Shown here piece after piece: positions 12,290-22,192 of a stretch of DNA of 64,000 nt. Position numbers and translations under genes: made by a program. Where the stretch lies: the NCBI GenBank assembly GCA_030248295.1, contig JASANH010001234.1, positions 744,001-808,000 on the forward strand, written 5' to 3'. The notes under the pieces were generated by a model that did no database searches, had not been told where the DNA came from, and saw only the letters and a list, made by a program, of their open reading frames with translations. The DNA is from Mesodorylaimus sp. YZB2_4. Lineage: Eukaryota; Nematoda; Enoplea; Dorylaimida; Dorylaimidae. Every line of letters begins with the position of its first letter. The first letter of the stretch is position 1.

Positions 12290-13764
12290 ATGCGTCCCTG
12301 GCTTCTCCTCGCTCTCATATTCCTCCCACTCCTTTGCGAATGCGTGCGTCTGCGCTCTCGAAACGTTCGTTTGGGCACGAACCCAGGCGCGATTATCAAA
12401 ATTCGCAGATCAGCTTTAGACTCGTTCTTCAGCAATGTTAGCAAGCTGACACCTCGTTACGCCAACAAGGTGCCCGTGCCCGAGATATCAGCCACGGTGA
12501 GCGGGGTGGACATCGCAACCAGAGATCTACGCGTCTCCAACTTCGATGAGCCCAAAATCAGTTACGCCCTGTCTCCACCGAACGGAATTAACGGTTCTTT
12601 GGAGTTGCCCTCGGTCAACATTCAAGGCCCGTTCAACGCCACTCGTCGGACATTCTTCAGAACACAGCACGACAGTGGCTTGCTGACACTAGGGATATCG
12701 AGGTCAGTTTCCAAGCCAGTATTGGAGAATCAGACAGCGGTGCACCCACGATTTCCTCATTCGAATGCCAATCCTCATTGGGACCAGCCAACCTGGTTGT
12801 GCGCAATGCCAAGGAAAGATTCGCCATCGAAGTCATGGCAATTGCGGCTAGAAATTTCCGCTCAATCTACCATTCCCAAGTATGCTCTACCACCAAGCGA
12901 GTGGTTTCGAGTCAGCTCAATCGTCTCCTGGCCAAAATTCCTAGTGTTTTCGAAATAAATAGAAAAGTAGCGTTCAAATTTCAAGTGAAGCCGAGAGTGG
13001 CCAGTGAGTATGTGCAAGTGGCCTTGTATGGAAAAGTGCTGAGTGAGGAGATCAGTCCATTCGTGCCCGCCAAGTTCGTCGAGGCGCCCAACGACGATGC
13101 CATGGTGGTTTTATTGATAAGCGATGCGCCCTTCAACGACCTGGCCTATCAAGCTTATGTGAACAAGAAGCTGGAATTCACGATCGACAGTGACAGCCAC
13201 CATCTGCTCTATAGTCTTGTCCAGTTGGAATGCCAGCCTCAGGATGAATTGTGCTTGGGCAATGTGGCGCCTGGATTGGCCCAAAAGTATGGAGCTACTG
13301 CTTCAGTGCAAGTCTCTTTCAAAGCTTTGAAAGCGCCCGAAATTGAATTTATTGAAGACAAGGCAACTTTTATTGCCGCTTTTGCATCCGAATTGATAAT
13401 TAGTCCCGCCAATGACACCGGTGTGTTTTATCATGAAGCGACGGCTTCGATCGATCTTGGCGGCTCATTGAAGATCAAGATTAAAGAGAATATTTTGTAC
13501 GCCAAGATCGATATTGAACGGGTGATCATACGCATTGATGAGGAGCATAATAAAAAGTGGGAAAATAAGATTACGAACACGATCAAGAAAGTGGTGGAAG
13601 AGTATATCAATGGTCAGTTATTACTCAAAGGCCTTCCCTTACGTTTGCCTTTCGGAGTCGGAGTCGACGAACCTGCCATCAAATTTGCACCACACACGAT
13701 GCAAGTGCATGCTGGGTTCGAGTTCGAAACTCAAACGAGCTCGGAGGAAGAAAGGGAGCAGTGA
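12290..13764 (+). CDS. BPI/LBP/CETP-family lipid-binding secreted protein, one frame break
   Basis: ATG at 12290 opens a hydrophobic signal peptide (MRPWLLLALIFLPLLCEC), followed by a two-part BPI-like fold: N-terminal barrel to about residue 200, with GAPTISSFEC matching the conserved G-P-T-x(n)-C region, then a C-terminal barrel ending near PFGVGVDEPAIKF with a hydrophilic acidic tail. Length of about 490 aa equals the family norm. Such proteins bind lipopolysaccharide or phospholipid outside the cell. The gene seems intronless, unlike all its neighbours. The first 130 codons are in one frame and the rest in another; the switch lies near 12690-12700 (after SGLLTL, before DIEVSF), compatible with one missing base. 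A 47-bp intron, 12614-12660 (GTCAAC...TTCTTCAG), would also restore the frame but deletes a conserved-looking stretch. An upstream acceptor ends at 12275. Confidence 0.65.
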
Positions 13765-16089
13765 TAAGGGGATGCGATGATAAGGTTGACGTGTGGGCTC
13801 CAATGTTATTGCGGCTTGGATAGAGAGGCAGGGCAAACAAGGACGCGCTTTGAAATACGAGTAGAGCAGGAGTCATTTTCGTGACGAACCACACGACATG
13901 TGGCCCTGGTGTAGGCATACGCATGGACTTGGCATGTACTATGCCCTCTGGCCTATTCGTGCACTTGTTCCTCTCCTAATGTAAGTCAGGGCCAGCACGC
14001 AACCAACCGAGAGCGAGGTCGAGGTCGAGTGACTGGGCTGATTGGGCATCGGTAGAGAACTACTGTAGTCTTGAGTTCCTGGTCTGAACTTGCTCTGTGA
14101 GCAGTCCGTCAGAATCCCTTTTACGGCCGGCACGTGCGGCTGCTCCCCGAATTGTGAGTCTACACGGCCCTTGTCGTGTGGGACAGTAAACTATAGTACA
14201 AGGTGTCCGTGAACTGCGTGGGTTGGTTCCTGTGGCTCGAGCTATCCTCTGGTCAGCCCTAGTCTACCCTAGGGCGAGCCAAGGATTTCACTGGTAAGCT
14301 GGTATCTGCAATTGCTGCGGGCTTTGAGAGAGCCTTGCATTGTGATCTGACGCCCTGCCGCGCGATGAGGGCAGACCCGGGACGTGGTAGAGGCGACCTG
14401 ACTCTCGACTGATTCCGAGAGGACTACCAGCCCTGGTTTTCATAGTCCTCCCACTCATTTGCGAATTCGTGGTGACTCACGCGACACGTGGGCCTGGTGA
14501 CCTGCTGTTCGTGCGTGCGTTAACAGAGCTTTGCATGGGGTTGTTTCAAAATCTCTGTGGGTCGGGCCCCATGCCACTTTAGCTTTCCCATGGGTTCCAA
14601 CCCGTTTTTGCCAGTAGCTGGCAAGCAGTCATAAAAGCAAGGCTGTGAGATGACCAGCTCTCACGGAAAGTTCCCACCCTCCCCCAACACGATGGCATGG
14701 CTTGGGCACTGACTTCCTTGGACGATGGGTGGGCTGTGAACCCTGTCGGCGGCAGCAGAGGTCTACTCGTTTGGGTTCCGCCTTTCCACTCGGGACACCT
14801 CGATGGTGCCGGTGAGTCACCTTCGGCATGGCGTGCAGGGTCAGCGAGGGTTTATGGCTCGCACACCGACCTCCTTGATGAGCCCAGCCGTTTGCTGAGC
14901 AAAGGGGTACCACCTGTACCCCTTACTGCTGCACCACCGCTGTCGCTCCCGGCATGGAGTGGTGTACTTGTAGCCAGCACCCCTAGCGGTCGGGAGTAAT
15001 CGATACGCTCCCCTGGGTGGGACGTCACCCTCTTCGGTTGATGTTTCTAAGGCAGGTATAGTCGCGAGACTTGCCCTCCTCCAGTCGAAGTTTATCGCCT
15101 AGACTTCGGCCCGTGCTCGACTATCTCCCGCCGCCTGGGTGCGCTGGCTACATACTGACGGTTTTAGACAGAATCACATGCACGGACAGGAACATGTTGT
15201 CCAGCCTTTCTGCATAGCCTGTCTGCAGGGCTGGACAACGAAAAAAAGCAGCCTAATAAAGGAGGACAGTGCTTTGCAAATAGTCCATACCATGCATGCC
15301 TAGCAGTAGCCCAGTAACGTCAATAAGTAGCTGTTGCAAAAGTCGGAAACGAGTAAGCAGTGCTTTGATGTCTGCTTTAACTGCGTAAAAGTTCACCGAA
15401 GGCGGCTGTATCTTGCCTCGACTCGACTTGTACGTACTGTAACTGCCTTGCAAGCCTGTTCTTGCACGTTTTCAAGGCACCTCAACCTTTCTTATGGTGC
15501 AAGAACAACATTCTGAGGCAGTTTTTACAAACTCGAGGCATAAGGTGTGTTCTCGATCGCTCATGTACTGTATGGAATGCAGGCTTTCCACTGATGGAGC
15601 CTGTCGAAGGTAACCGCGGTGCCTTGCTGAAGATCACTGCTGTTGTGAAACTCTCGGCCCCACTCGCACTCGTACCACCTATGGTCAGCCTGCTTCCATC
15701 AGAGTTCTGTATTTATTTTTCAAGGCTTGGTGATGGCTCTTCTGGTCGCCTGAAGCGAAAGCTTTGGTCGTCGTGCAATATCGCATTAGTCTGTGCCAAA
15801 CTATGCGCGCTGTGCCTGTGCCTGTTTGTGAAGACTACTAGCACGTGTTTACTCGCACTATCTCTCTGGGCCAATTTGCAAACTAGTCTATCGCCCAGCC
15901 GTCCTCTCCTGGCCGCCTGTTCCGGTTCCAAGAGTGTACTCGCAGCTGTGCCAACTGCGCGAAAACACGTCCCTAGATAATTTATTGTCGCGCGGCGAGG
16001 TACGATGTTGATGCGAATACTCGGGATGGGGTGGCCAGTGGCCAGTGCTCAACAAATCGTAGATCGTACACTAGTTTGTTTCTGCAGGT
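13765..16089. other. Intergenic, repeat-rich
   Basis: No gene recognised. Holds a pair of short related blocks with CACGACATGTGGCCCTGGTG (about 13888) and CGCGACACGTGGGCCTGGTG (about 14480), and a solo 180-bp element at 14969-15152. A 3' splice site TTTCTGCAG ends at 16087, two bases before the ADHFE1 ATG. Confidence 0.5.
14969..15152 (-). mobile_element. Solo 180-bp LTR-like element with perfect 4-bp target duplication
   Basis: Starts TGTAGCCAGC, ends GCTGGCTACA, and is flanked by TACT at 14965-14968 and TACT at 15153-15156. On the minus strand it aligns end to end with the arms at 29055-29235 and 29598-29778. The intact target duplication shows that one arm alone can behave as a unit, either as a solo LTR or as an independent short element. 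Confidence 0.8.
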
Positions 16090-19000
16090 ATGGCTTACAG
16101 AAGAGGATTAGCATCGAATTTATTGTCGGCTTTTGCATCAGCGAGACACACGTGCCCTCATCATCAGTGCGATGGGGGACTGACCAGGATCACCAGACGG
16201 GTTCGATCTGGTAAGTACGGTGAGGCCTATGGGTGGTACTGGTGGCTTTGCCTGCGCGAGTGTGTGTGACACATGCAGTTGTCGAAACCATTCAGTCCAC
16301 CCCCTCCCCCGCGGTGAGTCAAGGATTTGCTGAATCTGATGGTTTTCTAGCCCACATGTGTGGCCTGACTAAAGTAACATTTTTAAGGTCAAGCCGATCA
16401 AGACACGGATTATGCATTCGAAATGGTCTGTTCGACCATTCGTTTTGGTCGTGGAGTGACTCGAGAAATTGGTTACGATTTGAAATCCTTGAATTGCAAG
16501 CGTGTTATGATCATTAGCGATGATCGAGTGGCCAAAATGAAACCAGTCGAAACTGTGGTTGACAGTTTGCGGACGCAGAATATCCAATACCATCTCTACG
16601 ATAGGGTCCGAGTTGAGCCGACGGACACGAGTTGGAAAGATGCTATCGATGTGGCGCGTAGTCAACCATTCGATGCATTCGTGGGGGTTGGAGGTGGGTC
16701 GAGTATGGACACTGCAAAAGTGGCTGCTTTGTATGCTGCTCATCCAAATGTGGACTTTTTCGAGTTCGTACCCAAACCATTCGGTCGTCAAGCACTCCCA
16801 ACAAATGCGTTAAAACCTCTAATAGCAGTGCCTACCACTGCTGGCACCGGAAGTGAGACAACGACTGTGGCAGTCTTTGATTTCGAGAAGGAACATATCA
16901 AAACTGGAATCCGGACACGTGCTATCAAACCAGCATTGGCCATTGTGGATCCGGACAACGTTAAATCGATGCCCAGGAACGTGGCCAGTGAGTTGACTTT
17001 TGGCAACCTTGATCAGAGTAGGCCTGATCACTTAGGGACTGATCAGAGTAGGCCTGATCAGTTAGGGACTGATCAGAGTAGGCCTGATCAGTTAGGGACT
17101 GATCAGAGTAGGCCTGATCAGTTAGGGACTGATCAGAGTAGGCCTGATCAGTTAGGGACTGATCAGAGTAGGCCTGATCAGTTAGGGACTGATCAGAGTA
17201 GGCCTGATCAGTTAGGGACTGATCAGAGTAGGCCTGATCAGTTAGGGACTGATCAGAGTAGGCCTGATCAGTTAGGGACTGATCAGAGTAGGCCTGATCA
17301 GTTAGGGACTGATCAGAGTAGGCCTGATCAGTTAGGGACTGATCAGAGTAGGCCTGATCAGTTAGGGACTGATCAGAGTAGGCCTGATCAGAGTAGGCCT
17401 TATCAGAGTAGGCCTGATCAGTTAGGGACTGATCAGAGTAGGCCTGATCAGTTAGGGACTGATCAGAGTAGGCCTGATCAGTTAGGGACTGATCAGAGTA
17501 GGCCTGATCAGTTAGGGACTGATCAGAGTAGGCCTGATCAGTTAGGGACTGATCAGAGTAGGCCTGATCAGTTAGGGACTGATCAGAGTAGGCCTGATCA
17601 GTTAGGGACTGATCAGAGTAGGTCTGATCAGTTAAGGACTGATCAGAGTAGGCCTGATCAGTTAGGGACTGATCAGAGTAGGCCTGATCAGTTAGGGACT
17701 GATCAGAGTAGGCCTGATCAGTTAGGGACTGATCAGAGTAGGCCTGATCAGTTAGGGACTGATCAGAGTAGGCCTGATCAGTTAGGGACTGATCAGAGTA
17801 GGCCTGATCAGTTAGGGACTGATCAGAGTAGGCCTGATCAGTTAGGGACTGATCAGAGTAGGCCTGATCAGAGTAGGCCTTATCAGAGTAGGCCTGATCA
17901 GTTAGGGACTGATCAGAGTAGGCCTGATCAGTTAGGGACTGATCAGAGTAGGCCTGATCAGTTAGGGACTGATCAGAGTAGGCCTGATCAGTTAGGGACT
18001 GATCAGAGTAGGCCTGATCAGTTAGGGACTGATCAGAGTAGGCCTGATCAGTTAGGGACTGATCAGAGTAGGCCTGATCAGTTAGGGACTGATCAGAGTA
18101 GGCCTGATCAGTTAGGGACTGATCAGAGTAGGTCTGATCAGTTAAGGACTGATCAGAGTAGGTCTGATCAGTTAAGGACTGATCAGAGTAGGCCTGATCA
18201 GTCGAGGCCTAAGAAGGGTAACCCCTGATGTATTCGGTCGCACGAGGTTCAGAGCTGGCTTTCTTGTCTTTAGTGCATAAGCTTCTTGTTTTCAGTTTAC
18301 AGTGGTTTTGACGTGCTGTGCCACGCCTTAGAAAGCTACACTGCTCGGCCATTCAATCAGAGGCGACCAAGACCACAGACACCAGCGGAAAGGCCTGTTT
18401 ATCAGGGTAAACTGTGATCATTTTTTGTTACCAAACCGACCTTTTTTTGTGACAGGTAGCAACCCAATTAGCGATGTGTGGGCTCGAGAGGCGCTGCGGA
18501 TTATGAAGGACTACTTCCGCAGATCGGTGTCCGATCCAAATGATGATGAGGTGAGTTGACTGGGGAGAACTATGTAGGACTGAGCAACGATGATGGGAGC
18601 AACGATGGGTGGGGGTGGGGGTGAGGGACATCGGTGCAATGGAGTCGGTGCATTCTTGGCTATGTGAGTGTTCAGATCCCATTCACCATACCCTTGTATA
18701 TAACGTTCCAAGAGGTTGAATTCGGATTAGAAATCAAGACACCAAAATTTGTAATCTTAAGTGCGGGTTCGATTCCCGCTCAGGGTTGAATTTTCCGTGC
18801 GTGCTGTTAGCTCCTGGTCCTCTCCTCGATCCTGAATGCTGCTAGCCTGATCAGCCTGCTGGTGTTACCTGCACCTCGTGTGCCAGTGTTCCCCCTCCGA
18901 CTTGCTGCACGGCAGGTGTGTCTACACGTGGATATACTTCCATGTTATGCCCACCCCAGCACAGGGTCAAGTCTAGCCAAAAGCTGTTATTTAAACCAGT

Positions 19001-19957
19001 TCTAATCTGCCCCGACTGCCTTCGGTCCATTGGCGCTCATCGACTAGAGGCCAGCACTGCCCCTGGGTCCTATCATGCCATGCTTTATCCATACCCAAGC
19101 ACTGTGCAGACAGCGCACTCGACGGCTAAGGAACACATATTTGAGAATCATATTTTACTTAGGTGGGAGTCGAACCCTATCCTGCAAGTGAGAGGCAGAT
19201 GCCTTAACCGCTAGGCCACTACCCGGTGTACCCATTGCGGCAAGTACGTTTTAAAGGAGTCGCTGTGCTTTTAGGACCGCACCGCCAGAGACCCGTGTTG
19301 GTGCACCCACCCGCGCTGAGGTATCCTTCAGGCATTCAGTTCAGTGGTTAGGCGACTTTTCGTGTCTTTGCCTGCTTCAATGCACCCTAGTGTTTTAGGT
19401 GTGTCAACATGACCGCTAGTCCTTCGCGAGCACAGATGACATTCACTTGATTTTAGGCTCGTAGCAAAATGCTGCTGGCTAGCTCATTCGCTGGTGTCGG
19501 TTTCGGCAATGCTGGCGTGCACTTGTGCCACGCACTCTCCTATCCAATTTCGGCCAATGTTAGGTCCTACATTCCCTCTGATTATCCGCCATCGGCTCCC
19601 ATAATCCCACATGGATTGGCCGTGGTGACAACAGCTTGCGCCGATTTCCAATTCACAGCACCCGCCTGTTCCGATCGGCATTTAGAAGCGGCTGGACTGC
19701 TAGGCGCCGATGTGGACAAATATAAGGGCAAGGGGGGCGACGTGGCTGGGAACGTGCTGGCCGACGTAATTCGAGGATTCATGAGCGATTTCAAAGTGGC
19801 CAACGGACTCAAGGCTATGGGATTCGAAAGGAAGGACACCACAGAATTCGTGGACAATGTAGTGCGCTCGTTGCAAGGCCTTTTACACCTGGCCCCCAAG
19901 GAACAAACGAGCGAGGCACTGCAGAAGATCTACGACGATTCTATGGTCGTATACTAA
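16090..19957 (+). CDS. ADHFE1: Hydroxyacid-oxoacid transhydrogenase, mitochondrial (iron-type alcohol dehydrogenase)
   Basis: Exons 16090-16210, 16388-16987, 18296-18406, 18456-18550, 19457-19957 join in phase to 475 aa. The enzyme oxidises 4-hydroxybutyrate while reducing 2-oxoglutarate to 2-hydroxyglutarate in mitochondria. The N-terminus ([20 protein letters not shown]) is basic and amphipathic like a mitochondrial presequence. Seen motifs: [17 protein letters not shown] (cofactor loop), [37 protein letters not shown], and the family signature [17 protein letters not shown] with metal-binding His residues. Length and motif order match animal ADHFE1. Intron 2 (16988-18295) is filled by a minisatellite that happens to be open in the exon-2 frame; it lies inside the conserved stretch between PRNVA and SGFDVLCHA, so it is intronic and not a protein insertion. 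Intron 4 carries a SINE. Confidence 0.92.
17011..18203 (+). repeat. 30-bp minisatellite array, about 40 units, in ADHFE1 intron 2
   Basis: Unit made of two half-units, GATCAGAGTAGGCCT and GATCAGTTAGGGACT. Nearly all units are identical. A variant (an internal swap to GAGTAGGCCTTATCAG) occurs at about 17391-17405 and again exactly 480 bp later, so 16 units were duplicated as a block. A second variant (GGTCTGATCAGTTAAGG) appears at 17611, 18121 and 18151. Since 30 is divisible by 3 the array stays open in one frame as a decapeptide repeat; the other two forward frames have a stop in every unit. Confidence 0.97.
19071..19225 (-). mobile_element. tRNA-Glu-like SINE in ADHFE1 intron 4
   Basis: On the minus strand: an A-box-like TGGCCTAGCGGTTAAGG, CTGCCTCTCAC at the anticodon position, a B-box GGGTTCGACTCCCACC, then a tail with CCTTAGCCGTCGAGTGCGCT and TATGGATAAAGCATGGCATGA. 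Other copies at 26545, 51511, 51893 and 55370 share the same head and tail. The acceptor stem is not paired, so this is not a functional tRNA gene. Confidence 0.8.
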
Positions 19958-22192
19958 ACGAGTGCATGGGTGGTTGGTTGTTATAGGGTGACATTATGCA
20001 GCCATATTTACTGCTCTGCATGTCTAATATAAAGATGGTAACAACATTGTCATTCACGCACATAACTTTGTCACTCATCAGGAGGAGGGCCTCGAATAAA
20101 TTTGTCGTCTATTGAATCTGTGACTAGCTAATAGAAGGAGCTTATACTTAGCTATAATCTAACATTGATCTGAGGCTTTGCTCCTGCAGTAGAAGCAGCC
20201 TAATCCAAAAATTCATGCCTATTTTGGGAATAGGCTCAGTTCATGTTGATAGCGGTACTGTGTGTACTGCGCACTGACTGTTAGAGGTTAAATCGAGCTG
20301 AAGAGTCGGACTTACACAATTGGAGTTGGTGGAAGACAAGAAGCCTTGAATTTGACTTGGCTGAAATCGAGTCAGTGATTTGGACTTCCGTCTTGGGAGC
20401 AGTAAAAAGGGGCACTTTTTGCAGGAAGGAGAAAGGATTGGGTGTCTTGTCCTGATCAGATGGAGAAGGGAGAGTGGGTTTTTTTGCAAGATCTTATCTA
20501 GAGTATAAGGAGGTGTTGAAGAGAAGAAGGCGAGGCGGGCGCCAAAGTTAATTTGAGTTGTCACGTAATGGCGAATTAAAAGTGATGTCGAGTCTTGTGA
20601 CTGGAGAATGGCATTGAGATGTCCAAGAATTTTTGTACCCTTAAGCGGTCTCTGACGTTTTTTCATTTCTGATGGCCTTCTACGTAACTAAATTCGCTGC
20701 CTCGTGCTTGCTATGAAGAGTTCGTTGACTAGGTCTTGTCGTCGAGTTGACAACGAGCAAGGCCTCGTTGGTCGGTGTAATAGCGTATAAGGAAAGTCGG
20801 GCGTCAGCTTAGCTCAGAGTAGCCACCCCGACTAGGTTCGTTGAGCCGTGGCGAAAAAGCGGGCCGACGGAAATCGTTGACGAGCGAAAGGAGGCGCTGA
20901 TTGAGACAGGGGCTTCCTCGAGGGCCGTGATTCTTTCTATTTCACTCTTGCAAAGATGGCCGTTTGATCTGTAGTAGTCGAAGCAGTCTCCTTGTTTCCG
21001 TCCACCAAAGAGCCTTGCTCAATTACACGCATCGTTTGTTCGGAGTGTGGGCAATTCTTAAATTTTTCTCTTCATTCCATTCTTTTTGCTTAAAACGAGA
21101 ATCGATAAGGGTTTTGGTAGAGAGCCTTTCCGGGCCGCTATCGCAATCCTAAGTAATCGGAAACAGGAAAGCGGACGTGCCACCATACATGCTTACTTGA
21201 GCACTCCGAGCGCTGACCCTTCCGCTCGCCTGGCACTTGCAAGTGTGACCTGCGTTATCAGCTGAGAAGCAAGAGCGTTGCAGAAGCGACACAGAGGAGG
21301 TAAGAGGGGGATGTTTGTATGTCCATCCGAATGTGAGCATTCAATTCTTGTCAGCCTGGGAATTTCGATTCGAAATTTGATGTTTTCGCGGCTATGACCC
21401 CGTGGGAGTGCCCTCTCGTTTGATTTATCTTTCGTCGTTTTCGAGAGGTCCTTGTTGAAGTGCCGCGTCAAAGCCTTCTAGAAAAGGCCTTTTTCGTGTC
21501 GTGCTCTCGTGACCCTGTCTATTTATGCATTTCGCGCAAGTCACCTGCTCGAGAAGCTGCATAATTGAGTATGGATGACGAAGAGGCAATTATGAAGGCG
21601 AAATGAGGAGGCTAGTTACACGCCCCATCACACATGTAAGGTGCGAGTGTGACTGGGGTCCCTGTCAAGCTCGGGGGGACAGTCGAGTCGATTCTGTCTG
21701 TGATATACCAAGCCCTGATGACCGCGACTCCTGCGCTTTCATTTCTGTGCCAGTCGTTTTTTTGTGACTATCTCACCTCTCAAGTCGCCCGATCGCCTTA
21801 GTTAAGTAAAGACTCTTTAGTAGTGTGCCCATTGGTTTTCCCACAGCGACTTCTTCTATCCGATCGATGTGACTCTGTTGAGCTCGTTAAGGATGGGCTC
21901 ACCTGACTTGCACGCTTACATTGTCTTCGAACGGCGGAAATCCGATTGCATTCTCTGATGCCTTGTCGGCAAACAAAAAGGGTTATGAACATCTAAAAAG
22001 CAGCATATCTGCTTTGAAGCCGTTAGAGATAGTGTGCGATTGATGGGCTTCGTTCTTAATGGTGGCATTGTTCTCGCAGGTCACCTTGTTTCTGTTGGCT
22101 GCCCCTAGTATTGTGTGGGGTGTATCTCCTTACTACTGTGCATGTTTGCAGGTACATGCACGCTGGTTTCTGCAGTGGCAATCGTGCCAAGA
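19958..22192. other. Intergenic region between ADHFE1 and the GPCR
   Basis: AATAAA at 20095-20100, 138 bp after the ADHFE1 stop, is a possible polyadenylation signal. Otherwise I see no gene, RNA or repeat I can name; open frames here have no family features. A good 3' splice site (TGGTTTCTGCAG) ends at 22174, 18 bp before the GPCR ATG. Confidence 0.5.
20095..20100 (+). terminator. Candidate polyadenylation signal of ADHFE1
   Basis: Canonical AATAAA hexamer 138 bp downstream of the ADHFE1 stop; a weaker AATATAAAG lies at about 20026. Based on the hexamer alone. Confidence 0.4.

Noticed and set aside
15462..15980. 172-aa open frame upstream of ADHFE1
   Set aside because: No recognisable domain and no splice structure; GC-balanced non-coding sequence can give this length.
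17011..18203. CRISPR-like regular 30-bp repeats
   Set aside because: Units are head-to-tail with no unique spacers and the genome is eukaryotic; it is a minisatellite.
16423..18228. Single 601-aa open frame running from ADHFE1 exon 2 through the minisatellite
   Set aside because: It would interrupt the conserved stretch between PRNVA and [10 protein letters not shown] donor GTGAGT at 16988 and acceptor TTTTCAG at 18295 remove the array and restore the family sequence.
20241..20666. 141-aa minus-strand open frame
   Set aside because: No domain resemblance, odd composition (Ser, Pro, Arg runs), no supporting signals.
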